In this document: one piece after another, positions 1-7,741 of the stretch
How positions within the stretch are numbered: position 1 is the stretch's first letter
How the letters are laid out: the number at the start of each line of letters is the position of its first letter
DNA from: Planktothrix serta PCC 8927
GTDB taxonomy: Bacteria > Cyanobacteriota > Cyanobacteriia > Cyanobacteriales > Microcoleaceae
Direction: 5' to 3'
DNA: 52,697 nucleotides
Assembly: GCF_900010725.2 (NCBI RefSeq)
Contig: NZ_LR734870.1
Span: 80,001 to 132,697, forward strand
The notes under the pieces: generated by a model
The model's input: only the letters and a program-made list of their open reading frames with translations
What the model was told of the DNA's origin: nothing
The model's database searches: none
Made by a program: the position numbers and the translations under genes

Positions 1-26
1 AATTGATGGGGTTAAGGGATTGTTAT

Positions 27-1967
27 TCATAAGTCTTGCTCAAAATTAATAGATTTTACAAAATGTAAATAACCTTGTTGATCGGGATGAGTGACAATGG
101 CTAAACCTGTTTCTCCCCAAGGGGTCATGGCTTGAGGAGAAACAGGGCCAAGATAATTCCCTAAAAAATTCCCTTCTAAATTAAAAAAGGTGTATTTTCC
201 CTGTTGATCCGCTATAACATATCCCCAGGGGGTCGCGCAAGCGAGGGTGGGTGGAGAACTTAAAGGAATCCGAATCACACTGAGAGGTTTTAAACGTAAT
301 AGGACAAGCTGGGGTTGATCATCTAGTCCTATACCTAATAAAGTATAGGGTTGGGGAGTCGAAAGCAGTTGTTTTAAAGGAATTGATAATTTAAGATTTC
401 CAATGGGTATTCCTCGGCGAGTATAGACCCTGAGCATATTAAAATTTTGTTGCTTAAAGTTTAACCAAATTACGAGTAAATGTCGGCGATCTAAAAATAG
501 AATTTCTGGAACTTGAGGAACAGAAAATGATAATCTTTTGATCGGTTTGATACAAGTAGAACCAAATTTTTCTGTTAAGGAATAAAATCGTAATTGTCCT
601 GAAAATGCTAAAGCCATATAGCGACTTTCAGGTTCAATTGCTATTCTATACAGTAAATCTTGAGATGATGCTAGTTTTAAAGTCGTTAAATTATTATCTT
701 TTACCTCCGAGTTATCATAGATAATTGATTTTTTATGATTATTTTTTAGAGATTTAATCGTACTCAAGTTTAACAAAAATTTAGGATTTCTTTGAAAAGG
801 AGTGAAGTGATGGATTCGATTTTGAGTCAGAATGCAACAGCCATTTCCCATCGGAAGAATTGCTAGAATCGGTTCAGAAAATTTAATTTCATCTTCAGAA
901 AAAATATCAATTTGCTGAACTGATAGAGAGGAATCTTGGGGAGTAGACCAAATTTCTAAACTTTGACCAAAGGCTGTATAAAGATAAGGAAAATTGGCAA
1001 TACAACTTAGGGGAAATCTGGAATGCTGAACCGAGGGTAAAGAAATCGTATGATCAAGTAATAAAGGAGCACTAGGAGGATTAGCTTCCGATAATGGGGA
1101 AGGATTTTCTGGGGGAGAATCAGGGATTTTCCAAACAATAATAGAGTCAGCAAGACTTTGAATTTGGGGATTAACCCGGACTTGTTTCAATGCTTCTATC
1201 ATCTCGGTTGCGGTGCTGTAGCGACGAGCCGGGAGTTTTTCTAAAGCTTTTTGAATTACGGTTTGTAAGACTTCTGGAATTTCTGGGGGGATTTGCAACC
1301 GTTGATTTAAGTGCGCCCACATCAACTCCCCCGGTAAACCATGAAAGGGGCGATCGCCGACTAAAAGCTCAAATAATACAATCCCAACGGCATAAATATC
1401 GGATCGGGGCGAATAAAGACCATAAAACCGTTCTGGAGCCATATAAGCGGGAGATCCCCCGGTAAAGGTGGAGGGTTTACTGTCCGCTTTAAATTTTCCA
1501 GCCAGGGGAAGACGGCGAGCAATCCCAAAGTCTGATAATTTTGAATGCCATCCTTGGGATTGTAGGGTAAGTAGGATATTTTCAGGTTTAATGTCACAAT
1601 GAATAATACCCCGTTGATGAATGTAGTGTAAACCTTCTAAAACCCCAATAATCAGGTTTAACGCTTCTTGTAACCGCAGAGAATCCTGTTGGTCGAGAAG
1701 ATGACGAACTGTTCCCCCTTCACAATAGTCCATCACCAAATAGCGTCCTGTCTGGATATGTTCAAGACCTAGACAGGCGGCAATGTGGGGATGTTGCAGA
1801 CTAATAATAAACCAAAGTTCCTGTAAAAACTGGTGAGTGGGTGCGCGTTGATGACTCAGTTCCTTCAAAGCCACCAGTTGTCCCGTGCGACGATCACTGG
1901 CACAGTAAACTTTACCAAACTGGCCTTGTCCTACTAACCCCAAAATTCGGTATCGAGAAGCCTGCAT
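27..1967 (-). CDS. spkG: Serine/threonine protein kinase, SpkG-like
   Basis: A 646-residue Hanks-type kinase. Residues 1-265 hold the catalytic domain: a glycine loop (GQGQFGKV), Lys35 in VALKEL, the catalytic loop HCDIKPEN with Asp125, DFG at 146-148 and MAPERF. The arginine of the usual HRD is Cys124, so this is a non-RD kinase and activation-loop phosphorylation may matter less. Residues 290-646 are a beta-rich region resembling a propeller, with no transmembrane segment that I can see. Its neighbours are a ferredoxin, phycobilisome-like and V4R genes, as in the Synechocystis slr0144-slr0152 cluster, whose last gene is the kinase SpkG. Here the kinase is divergent from the ferredoxin branch instead of co-directional. 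Kinase identity is certain; the SpkG assignment rests on context and is likely. Confidence 0.85.
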   Translation of the reverse strand: MQASRYRILGLVGQGQFGKVYCASDRRTGQLVALKELSHQRAPTHQFLQELWFIISLQHPHIAACLGLEHIQTGRYLVMDYCEGGTVRHLLDQQDSLRLQEALNLIIGVLEGLHYIHQRGIIHCDIKPENILLTLQSQGWHSKLSDFGIARRLPLAGKFKADSKPSTFTGGSPAYMAPERFYGLYSPRSDIYAVGIVLFELLVGDRPFHGLPGELMWAHLNQRLQIPPEIPEVLQTVIQKALEKLPARRYSTATEMIEALKQVRVNPQIQSLADSIIVWKIPDSPPENPSPLSEANPPSAPLLLDHTISLPSVQHSRFPLSCIANFPYLYTAFGQSLEIWSTPQDSSLSVQQIDIFSEDEIKFSEPILAILPMGNGCCILTQNRIHHFTPFQRNPKFLLNLSTIKSLKNNHKKSIIYDNSEVKDNNLTTLKLASSQDLLYRIAIEPESRYMALAFSGQLRFYSLTEKFGSTCIKPIKRLSFSVPQVPEILFLDRRHLLVIWLNFKQQNFNMLRVYTRRGIPIGNLKLSIPLKQLLSTPQPYTLLGIGLDDQPQLVLLRLKPLSVIRIPLSSPPTLACATPWGYVIADQQGKYTFFNLEGNFLGNYLGPVSPQAMTPWGETGLAIVTHPDQQGYLHFVKSINFEQDL

Positions 1968-2076
1968 GGTGTATTTTAGACCACCTCATTAACGGTATTT
2001 CCGATAGTATTAAAGTATACCTAAAATCTAGGCATTACTGACAAATCATTAAGTTACCCAGCGATGACGAGCGCTT

Positions 2077-2388
2077 ATGTTTTCTTCTGTTGAATCGGAA
2101 TCCACCAAACTACAGCAGGGGCCAGCCCCTACTAAAATCATACAGTCTCAAAACCAGTATCGAACCTGTCGGATCAAAGTGCCGGACTTAGAGAAACCTG
2201 TTCCTGCACTTTGTGTTGATCAGGAATACTACAGCTTTTTTAAGGCGGTAGAAGCTGCTGATAAAACCTTAGAAATTGTAGCTAAACTGGGAAATGGGGG
2301 GGACGGCACCGCCATTACAAAAACCTCAAAAGGCTATGCAATTTGGGTCAAAGAACCTGATGCTGAACTGTATCGTTCTAAAGCCTAA
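2077..2388 (+). CDS. Small conserved cyanobacterial protein in the PSII-assembly cluster
   Basis: A soluble 103-residue protein with no signal peptide or membrane segment. The first 25 residues are polar and look disordered; residues 28-100 form a compact domain with short beta strands (RTCRIKVPDL, TAITKTSKGYAIWV). I do not recognise a named domain. It lies 122 bp upstream of the ferredoxin gene on the same strand and divergent from the kinase, so it probably shares transcription with the ferredoxin and phycobilisome-like genes. Its position fits one of the small unknown genes of the slr0144-slr0152 cluster, but I cannot say which. The ATG is preceded by no clear Shine-Dalgarno sequence. Confidence 0.75.
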   Translation: MFSSVESESTKLQQGPAPTKIIQSQNQYRTCRIKVPDLEKPVPALCVDQEYYSFFKAVEAADKTLEIVAKLGNGGDGTAITKTSKGYAIWVKEPDAELYRSKA

Positions 2389-2510
2389 ATTCGGGATTAT
2401 GATTGAATTTGGAGGAGTTAACGCCCCTGTTATACTGAATTGAGTGGTTTAGTTGTGCAATCTACATTATTTCTGCGACCTGACTTATCTAATTTAATTT
2501 TCACGCTCTA

Positions 2511-3011
2511 ATGGCTAAAATACTTCGACTAGAACCAATTGCCGAAGAAATGGCAGTTAAGACTAATTCTAATTTGCTTTCGGCATTAATGACTAAGGAA
2601 CTTCACGTTCTGAAAGAATGTGGGGGGCGGGGAATGTGTGCAACCTGCCATGTTTTTATTAAAGAGGGCATGGATGGTTTATCTAAAGTTAGCCGTCGTG
2701 AACAAAGAACTCTGGAAGTAATCACAACAGCCAAACCCAATTCCCGTTTAGCTTGTCAAGCTCACGTGATTGGGGAAGGAATTGTTGTTGAATTACCTTC
2801 TGGGATGTATATTGATGCCATCGAAGATATAGAATCGTTAGTTGGGCGACGAGCAGAACAGGAACTTCTGCATCCGATTACAGGGGAAGTTGTGGTTGAA
2901 GCTGGAAAATTGATTACTCGATCAATTCTGACTCAGTTGAAAGAAACTCGTTTACAAGTGGGCGAATATCTAGCTCGAACTCGTAACGCTAAAGATGACG
3001 GGAATCAGTAA
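2511..3011 (+). CDS. 2Fe-2S ferredoxin, Fd5/Slr0148-like
   Basis: A 166-residue plant-type ferredoxin. The cluster ligands are Cys37, Cys43, Cys46 (CGGRGMCATC) and Cys82 (RLACQAH). The domain covers residues 1-95; the remaining 70 residues are a helical extension that ordinary photosynthetic ferredoxin (about 98 residues) lacks. Known from the Synechocystis homologue (from memory): Fd5 is phosphorylated at Thr18 and Thr72 in a SpkG-dependent way. Both threonines are present here at exactly those numbers (AVKTNS and VITTAK), and a SpkG-like kinase gene lies 0.5 kb away. It is 17 bp from the phycobilisome-like gene downstream, so the two are probably one transcript. The role is probably electron transfer or redox sensing in photosystem assembly rather than bulk photosynthesis. 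Confidence 0.88.
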   Translation: MAKILRLEPIAEEMAVKTNSNLLSALMTKELHVLKECGGRGMCATCHVFIKEGMDGLSKVSRREQRTLEVITTAKPNSRLACQAHVIGEGIVVELPSGMYIDAIEDIESLVGRRAEQELLHPITGEVVVEAGKLITRSILTQLKETRLQVGEYLARTRNAKDDGNQ

Positions 3012-3028
3012 TCAGTTAGACCCTAGTA

Positions 3029-3517
3029 ATGCTTATGTTGACTCAGTTACAACGTTTGAGTGTTGAAGTCGATGGCCGTTATGCAACACCAGAAGAATTA
3101 GACTTTTTAAGGTCTTATTTGGAAACGTTTAAATATCGCGTCAGCGCCTATCAAAAAATCAAAAAGAATGAATCTGTTATTATTGATCAAATTCAAGACA
3201 AACTCCTACAACAGAACCCGGAAATTTTCATTCAGGGTTCTGTTGATTTCACCTCAAAATGGCGTTTAGATACCATCCGAGTTTTACGATATTCAGCCCT
3301 GGCTTTATTAATAGATGATCCTGATTACTTACGAGAACGCTTGTTAGTTTGGTTTGCGACTATTTTACAAGCGTTTAAAGTCCAAAATTTAACTCAATTA
3401 ACTTACCAAGGGATGTCTGATGTTATAGAAAGCTATTTAACGCCAGAAGAAAATGATTTATTTTTACCTCTAATTAAACTGGATTTAGCCATTTTGTGTA
3501 AAAAAAGATTTTCCTAA
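3029..3517 (+). CDS. Phycobilisome-like (globin-fold) protein without a bilin cysteine
   Basis: A 162-residue protein of the phycobiliprotein fold. Residues 55-110 follow the allophycocyanin pattern (WRLDTIRVLRYSALALLIDD, then YLRERLL). Phycobiliproteins attach bilin to a cysteine shortly before the RDxxxxLRY stretch; that cysteine is missing here, and the only cysteine is near the C-terminus (ILCKKRFS). A covalent chromophore is therefore unlikely; an assembly or scaffold role is an inference from context. It follows the ferredoxin gene by 17 bp and converges on the pentapeptide-repeat gene with 16 bp between the stops. A second ATG two codons in is an alternative start. A second member of the family lies at 5503-5985. 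Confidence 0.8.
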   Translation: MLMLTQLQRLSVEVDGRYATPEELDFLRSYLETFKYRVSAYQKIKKNESVIIDQIQDKLLQQNPEIFIQGSVDFTSKWRLDTIRVLRYSALALLIDDPDYLRERLLVWFATILQAFKVQNLTQLTYQGMSDVIESYLTPEENDLFLPLIKLDLAILCKKRFS

Positions 3518-3533
3518 ACTTCCCCTGATCTAA

Positions 3534-4694
3534 TCATGTATAAACTTTTCCATTGGGTAAGATAGCACCCTGTAACTGTGCACCCTTAATTTCAGCATTC
3601 GCTAAAATAGCCCCTTTTAAATTAGCACCTCTTAAATCAGCCTTGCTCAAATTAGCTCCCATTAAATTCGCTTCGCTTAAATTTACATTACCCAGATGAG
3701 TATTTCTTAAATCAGCATTAATCAGACAAGCTTTGCTTAAGTTAGCAGAACTTAAGTTACTAGAACTTAAGTTCGCATCCATGAGTAATGCTCCCGCTAA
3801 ATTAGCTTCGCTTAAATAAGCCCCAGCTAAATTAATTCCCGTTAATAATTTTTGTCTTAAATCAATTCCACCTAAGTCAGCACCACTTAAATTAATCCCA
3901 CTTAAATGAGCACCATTTAAACACACATTCCTAAGATAGGTTTTGCTCAAATTAGCTTTACTGAGATTGGCGCGGCTCAAGTTCGCCTCATTCAGATCCG
4001 CTTCTAATAAACTAGCGGAATTGAGAAAAGCATCTGTTAAATCAGCGTGTCTTAAATTCGCTTTTAACATTTGAGCTTTACTCAAATCAGCACCTATCAA
4101 ATTAGCACCACTTAAATTAGCGCGGACAATTGTAGCTTGACTCAAATCTGCTCCTGATAAGTCTACATCTTTCAAATTCGCTTGAGTTAAATCCGCGTTT
4201 TTTAAGATGGCTTGACGGAGATTCGCTTTAATTAAATAAGCTTTGATCAAACAGGCTTGAGTCAAAACAGCTTCTAGGAGAATTGCAGAACTAAAATCAG
4301 CACTTTTGAGATTACCATGATTAAGATCAGCCTCTTGCAAATTTGCCCAATTTAGGTGAGCCCCTTCCAGATTAACCCGACTCAGATTAGCCCCAGTTAA
4401 AATTGTGCCACTCAGACTGGCTCCACTCAGATTAGCCCCGGTTAAATTGGCTCCGGTTAAATTGGCTTTACTTAGATTAACGACACTGAGATGGGCTTCG
4501 CTTAAGTCAGCATTACTTAAATCTGCACCAATGAGATGAGGTCGATTTTGAGGTTCTCGAATATTAGCTAAACCCAGAGTTGGTACCGTATTGGGTCGAT
4601 AAGAATTGGTACTCAGAATAATGCCTCGTAGACTGACGCCTTTAAAATCCCGTTCTCCGTCTGCATATCGACTCAGTAGTTCAATAGCGTCCAT
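3534..4694 (-). CDS. Pentapeptide-repeat protein
   Basis: A 386-residue protein built almost entirely of A(N/D)LXX pentapeptide repeats from about residue 50 to the end, which fold as a right-handed quadrilateral beta helix. The first 45 residues (MDAIELLSRYADGERDF..) form the short cap seen in many cyanobacterial members. There is no signal peptide, so it is probably cytoplasmic. Large pentapeptide-repeat families are typical of cyanobacteria and mostly without known function. It lies 46 bp downstream of the V4R gene on the same strand, at the end of the minus-strand branch of the PSII-assembly cluster. I do not recall this gene from the Synechocystis cluster, so it may be a local addition. 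Confidence 0.9.
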   Translation of the reverse strand: MDAIELLSRYADGERDFKGVSLRGIILSTNSYRPNTVPTLGLANIREPQNRPHLIGADLSNADLSEAHLSVVNLSKANLTGANLTGANLSGASLSGTILTGANLSRVNLEGAHLNWANLQEADLNHGNLKSADFSSAILLEAVLTQACLIKAYLIKANLRQAILKNADLTQANLKDVDLSGADLSQATIVRANLSGANLIGADLSKAQMLKANLRHADLTDAFLNSASLLEADLNEANLSRANLSKANLSKTYLRNVCLNGAHLSGINLSGADLGGIDLRQKLLTGINLAGAYLSEANLAGALLMDANLSSSNLSSANLSKACLINADLRNTHLGNVNLSEANLMGANLSKADLRGANLKGAILANAEIKGAQLQGAILPNGKVYT

Positions 4695-4739
4695 GGGTTT
4701 AACCTAAAATAACTCGCTTACCAACGGGAAACTTTTCAA

Positions 4740-5402
4740 TCACGCTGTTTCACAGAGTTCCTTCAGAATAGTTTCATGATCTTTTCCTTGATCAACTAAA
4801 GCTTCCACCGATTGTAAACGATTACTCAAACCGAGAATAAATTGATTACAATCTGCACCCATCGATTCACAGGTAGTTTGAACACAATGGAGTTCTCGCC
4901 CTGTTAATCGACTAAAGAAAGAACTAAAAACACCCGCTTCCAAAAAACAAACAGGTCGGTTCCAGGGAGGAGCCACACTGGCAAAGGGGGAATTTTTTGT
5001 AATTATAATTAGGAATCCAGCGTTAACATACTGGGCATCAAAATCAAATGTTCCCCAACCATGAGTTTTCCAACATTGCTGTAAACACTGGATGAATTCG
5101 ATCATTTCCATCTGAGCGACAGCTTTGTCATAATATTCACTGATTTCTTCACAAAAACGGATATAAAAATTCTTTCCCCACCAACGACCGCAATTGAATA
5201 AGACTAAGCGGCTGGCTTGACCCGTTTCTTGTTCTAACCCCGCATAAATTGCCTGAAGCAGGGTTGAGGGAAGACCCAGTAGACGCCCACCCAGGCGATT
5301 TTCTAGCAAACCTAATTCTAGATCCCCCTTCACATAAGCATTATAGGCGAAATAGTTGCCTGGAAGTTGGGGTTTAGTGAGTAAATTGGTAATTTCAATC
5401 AT
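4740..5402 (-). CDS. V4R-domain protein, Slr0147-like
   Basis: A 220-residue protein with a V4R (4-vinyl reductase) domain in its C-terminal half. V4R is a small-molecule-binding domain first named from bacteriochlorophyll synthesis protein BchJ. The diagnostic block is GRELHCVQTTCESMGADC, with Cys173, Cys178 and Cys185 as the likely metal or ligand cysteines. It shares layout with the V4R protein at 6372-7082 (a W-G-K region, then the Cys block) and the two are probably paralogues. It is read in the same direction as its neighbours, after the phycobilisome-like gene (100 bp gap). In Synechocystis the cluster also holds two V4R proteins, Slr0144 and Slr0147. The ligand is not known to me; tetrapyrrole is a guess. 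Confidence 0.82.
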   Translation of the reverse strand: MIEITNLLTKPQLPGNYFAYNAYVKGDLELGLLENRLGGRLLGLPSTLLQAIYAGLEQETGQASRLVLFNCGRWWGKNFYIRFCEEISEYYDKAVAQMEMIEFIQCLQQCWKTHGWGTFDFDAQYVNAGFLIIITKNSPFASVAPPWNRPVCFLEAGVFSSFFSRLTGRELHCVQTTCESMGADCNQFILGLSNRLQSVEALVDQGKDHETILKELCETA

Positions 5403-5502
5403 AATTTTAGACAGGTTGTATTGACGGTTGATAGTGAACCGTTAATGGTTGATGAACAGACAGGTAAGTTTTAAACAAGGGCTGCGTAAAAAGCACTAAT
5501 TA

Positions 5503-5985
5503 TTACCGTGTACTCTTCTGTGTTCCAGGTTCTAGTAAATGAGTTTTGACCTGTTCCAAGAAGGGTTGTAAGAAAATCAATGCTTTGGGCGAGAGTAATT
5601 CGTTTAAACGAGTATTGAGCAATTGATAAACTTGAGTATCAATTGCTTGGCTATTGTGGGCTTGAACTAAACCCAATAACCAATCAATGACTCGTTCTTG
5701 AAGGTATTTGGAATCATTCAATAACATCGCCATCGCACTATGGCGAAAAATCAGAATCCATTGTTGTAGAATTTGTTCTAAGCGTTCTTGTTTTTCTTGA
5801 GGAAATTGGGTTTGGATTTGATCGGCAATCGGTTGAAATATAACAACTTCCCGATCCCGAAGAAATTCATAAATTTTCAATCGTTGGGCTAAAGTTTCTG
5901 CATAGCTTTTAAAACCCAGCAATTCTTCCGTTTGAAGATAACGATTTTCCGCTTGAACTAATAATTCATTTAATTCGGCTTGCAT
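5503..5985 (-). CDS. Phycobilisome-like protein, no cysteine, Slr0146 position
   Basis: A 160-residue helical protein similar in layout to the one at 3029-3517. It keeps the phycobiliprotein core pattern (QQWILIFRHSAMAMLLNDSKYLQER shortened to its ends IFRHSAMAMLLND and YLQERV), but contains no cysteine at all, so it cannot bind a bilin covalently. Family membership is clear from the pattern of helix E/F residues; function is not established. It lies between the two V4R genes, as slr0146 does between slr0144/slr0145 and slr0147. The gap to the upstream gene (6109-6375) holds a heptanucleotide repeat tract and a palindrome. Confidence 0.75.
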   Translation of the reverse strand: MQAELNELLVQAENRYLQTEELLGFKSYAETLAQRLKIYEFLRDREVVIFQPIADQIQTQFPQEKQERLEQILQQWILIFRHSAMAMLLNDSKYLQERVIDWLLGLVQAHNSQAIDTQVYQLLNTRLNELLSPKALIFLQPFLEQVKTHLLEPGTQKSTR

Positions 5986-6009
5986 AGAAATTCAAGATGT
6001 GCATGAAAC

Positions 6010-6060
6010 AGTAATCAGTAATCAGTAATCGGTAATCAGTAATCAGTAATCAGTAATCAG
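6010..6060. repeat. Tandem heptanucleotide repeat (GTAATCA)n
   Basis: Seven head-to-tail copies of GTAATCA, one with a base change, in the gap between two genes of the PSII-assembly cluster. This is the short tandemly repeated repetitive (STRR) class known from filamentous cyanobacteria. A single further copy (ATTACTGATT) follows the palindrome at 6068-6095. Confidence 0.9.
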
Positions 6061-6067
6061 ATTACTG

Positions 6068-6095
6068 GTAGAGACACGCTATAGCAAGTCTTTAC
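6068..6095. repeat. Degenerate copy of the GTAGAGAC palindrome family
   Basis: A 28-bp imperfect palindrome (GTAGAGAC, then ACGCTATAGCAA, then GTCTTTAC) flanked on both sides by ACTG(G)/ACTGATTACTG repeats. It has the same arms as the elements at 30093-30120 and 50722-50751. Confidence 0.6.
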
Positions 6096-6108
6096 ACTGA
6101 TTACTGAT

Positions 6109-6375
6109 TTAAAATAAACCCATTAAATCATCGATAGTGACATCGAGTTCATTCGAGTCGTCAGACGCAGAAGAATCAGAAATAACAGGCATAACTCCGA
6201 CTTGGGGAACTCCTTCCCAATCAATCCTTTGAAAAAAATCGGCGACGGATAGAGTTAAATTCATCTTTGATGGAGCCGGATCACCACTTTGCACCCGTGA
6301 GGGTGTACCCAACCAATTAAGGTTACTAAAAAAGTCTTGAACAGACTCATTCAGCCAAGCTTTTTGATTGTTCAT
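6109..6375 (-). CDS. Small acidic protein, Slr0145 position
   Basis: An 88-residue acidic protein with two copies of a short motif: VQDFFSNLNWLGTPS near residue 11 and VADFFQRIDWEGVPQ near residue 45. The C-terminus is strongly acidic (SNELDVTIDDLMGLF). I recognise no named domain; the repeated F-F-x-x-(L/I)-(N/D)-W-x-G motif looks like a short docking element. Its ATG overlaps the stop of the upstream V4R gene (ATGA, 4 bp), which points to coupled translation and a joint function. Slr0145 sits in the same place in Synechocystis. Confidence 0.75.
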   Translation of the reverse strand: MNNQKAWLNESVQDFFSNLNWLGTPSRVQSGDPAPSKMNLTLSVADFFQRIDWEGVPQVGVMPVISDSSASDDSNELDVTIDDLMGLF

Positions 6376-7082
6376 CGCAACACAACTCCATCTTGTAATT
6401 TCCGTTGAATATCTCTGGCTGTTGCACCTTCATTTAACCAGAAACCCGCAGCATCAATCCGATCAGGGTTTCCTAATAGAAATTTACAATAGGTTTCTCC
6501 CATCGAATAACATTGCAGTTCAATACAACTTAGACTTTTCTTGACCAAATTGCTAAAAAATCCGGCAAATAATCCCGCATAAATATGACAAACGGGTTTT
6601 CCTACATCTCCGAGACTTCGAGCAACAGCCGAGTCAAATAAGTTAATAAAGATACAACCGTGTTTGCGATCGCTCATGTCTACTTCCCAACGTCCCCAAC
6701 CTTGGGAGGTAAACGGCCACCACCAGGTTTCTAATAAAAACATCAGGTTAGACTGTCGAATACTTTGACCAAACTCGGCTTCATACCACTGTTGGAAAAA
6801 TGCGGCATCCTTAACGCCCCATTCTTTGCCAATGGTGTACATAATCACAGATGAGGCATTGCCAACTTCTTCTTCTAATCCCTCAACTAAACCAATAATA
6901 AAATCTTCACTGGTAAAGATATTACGCATTTGATTCCAGTCTGTCACCGTACCCATTGATGAGTCAAAGCTGAAAAAATCTTGAAATCGATAATGATTAT
7001 GGGCTTTAGGATTGGTTCGTTTTAGTTTAGATTGATGCTGAATAAGATCTGGGGTGGCGGTGGTTAAGACCATCTGCTGCAT
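6372..7082 (-). CDS. V4R-domain protein, Slr0144-like
   Basis: A 236-residue protein with a C-terminal V4R domain. The ligand cysteines are Cys186, Cys191 and Cys199 in SLSCIELQCYSMGETYC. The N-terminal half carries the region shared with the V4R protein at 4740-5402 (LEEEVGNASSVIMYTIGKEWG). It is the first gene of the minus-strand branch and overlaps the next gene by 4 bp. The Synechocystis homologue is associated with photosystem II assembly complexes, from memory. The start at 7082 is an ATG; a second ATG three codons later is possible. What it binds cannot be read from sequence. Confidence 0.83.
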   Translation of the reverse strand: MQQMVLTTATPDLIQHQSKLKRTNPKAHNHYRFQDFFSFDSSMGTVTDWNQMRNIFTSEDFIIGLVEGLEEEVGNASSVIMYTIGKEWGVKDAAFFQQWYEAEFGQSIRQSNLMFLLETWWWPFTSQGWGRWEVDMSDRKHGCIFINLFDSAVARSLGDVGKPVCHIYAGLFAGFFSNLVKKSLSCIELQCYSMGETYCKFLLGNPDRIDAAGFWLNEGATARDIQRKLQDGVVLR

Positions 7083-7588
7083 ACTCCTTTGTAATCAACA
7101 AGGTTTAAAATCGACTTCAAATTTCTAAGGAAGGACTGACATTAAGTATGTTTCAGACCTATAGATGTTCACCGGGAATTGAATCTGCCTGTTTGGTTCA
7201 GTCCACCCAGGTTGTCGGCAAGTGTAACGGATGCACCTCTGTATCTAATTTAACTCGATTTTTTGCGGTGGAACATCAGATTTTTTTTATAGCTTCGGGA
7301 TAGGGGATGAAAACAGGTTTGGCGTTTAGGGTGAAGTGGGTCAGGGGATAAAAAAAATATGGGGAAATAATTAGGTATCAACGGACTTCTAGCCCACCCG
7401 GAGTTCCAAACTCAAGGGCATTGGAGTCAGGGGAAGTCCCTAACGCAATAATAGATGGGTTTTATCAGGTTTTGAGCGCGATCGCTCTTCTATCAAGGGA
7501 TTTTTACCAGAGTAAGAATATGTTATCGTTTTTACAGGTTTATCGAAAATGGGAGCCAGAAGACCCGCACCATAAGGAACGTTGGTGT
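7083..7588. other. Intergenic region upstream of the V4R operon; decayed DNA on its right
   Basis: About 500 bp. The left part must carry the promoter of the minus-strand V4R operon, but I see no convincing -35/-10 pair. From about 7421 one frame stays open on the plus strand into the RRXRR remnant (7589-7740), but its first 55 codons have no family resemblance that I can see and contain a HIP1 octamer near 7480. I treat this part as decayed. Confidence 0.5.
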
Positions 7589-7740
7589 CGGGAGGATGTC
7601 AAGGGGCATAAGTGTTCACCAACCCCGCCAGCAAGAGCTAGGAAGTGGATTGAGTCTGGAAAAGCAGTTAAACTTGTGTCCCAGATGGTGGGCAATTTTA
7701 TGTTCAACTAACAGTTGAGCCGAGTGAATACACAACCCAA
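7589..7740 (+). pseudogene. Remnant of an RRXRR (IscB-type) nuclease gene, frameshifted
   Basis: One frame reads REDVKGHKCSPTPPARARKW and on to IESGKAV, the hallmark start of RRXRR-domain proteins, the N-terminal part of IscB-like HNH nucleases. Family members then run K-W-S-D-L-G and Q-F-Y-V-Q-L. Here the first frame fails after GKAV, but 7693-7740 in another frame reads QFYVQLTVEPSEYTTQ, a typical continuation. A frameshift between about 7670 and 7693 thus broke the gene. The HNH domain is gone: the remnant stops one base before the ATG of the caspase-like gene. It is a fossil of a mobile IS200/IS605-related nuclease; no transposase is visible nearby. Confidence 0.72.
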
Positions 7741-7741
7741 A

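Noticed and set aside
7421-7588. First part of the 96-codon frame as a real gene
   Set aside because: The frame breaks inside an RRXRR remnant, and its front has no family resemblance.
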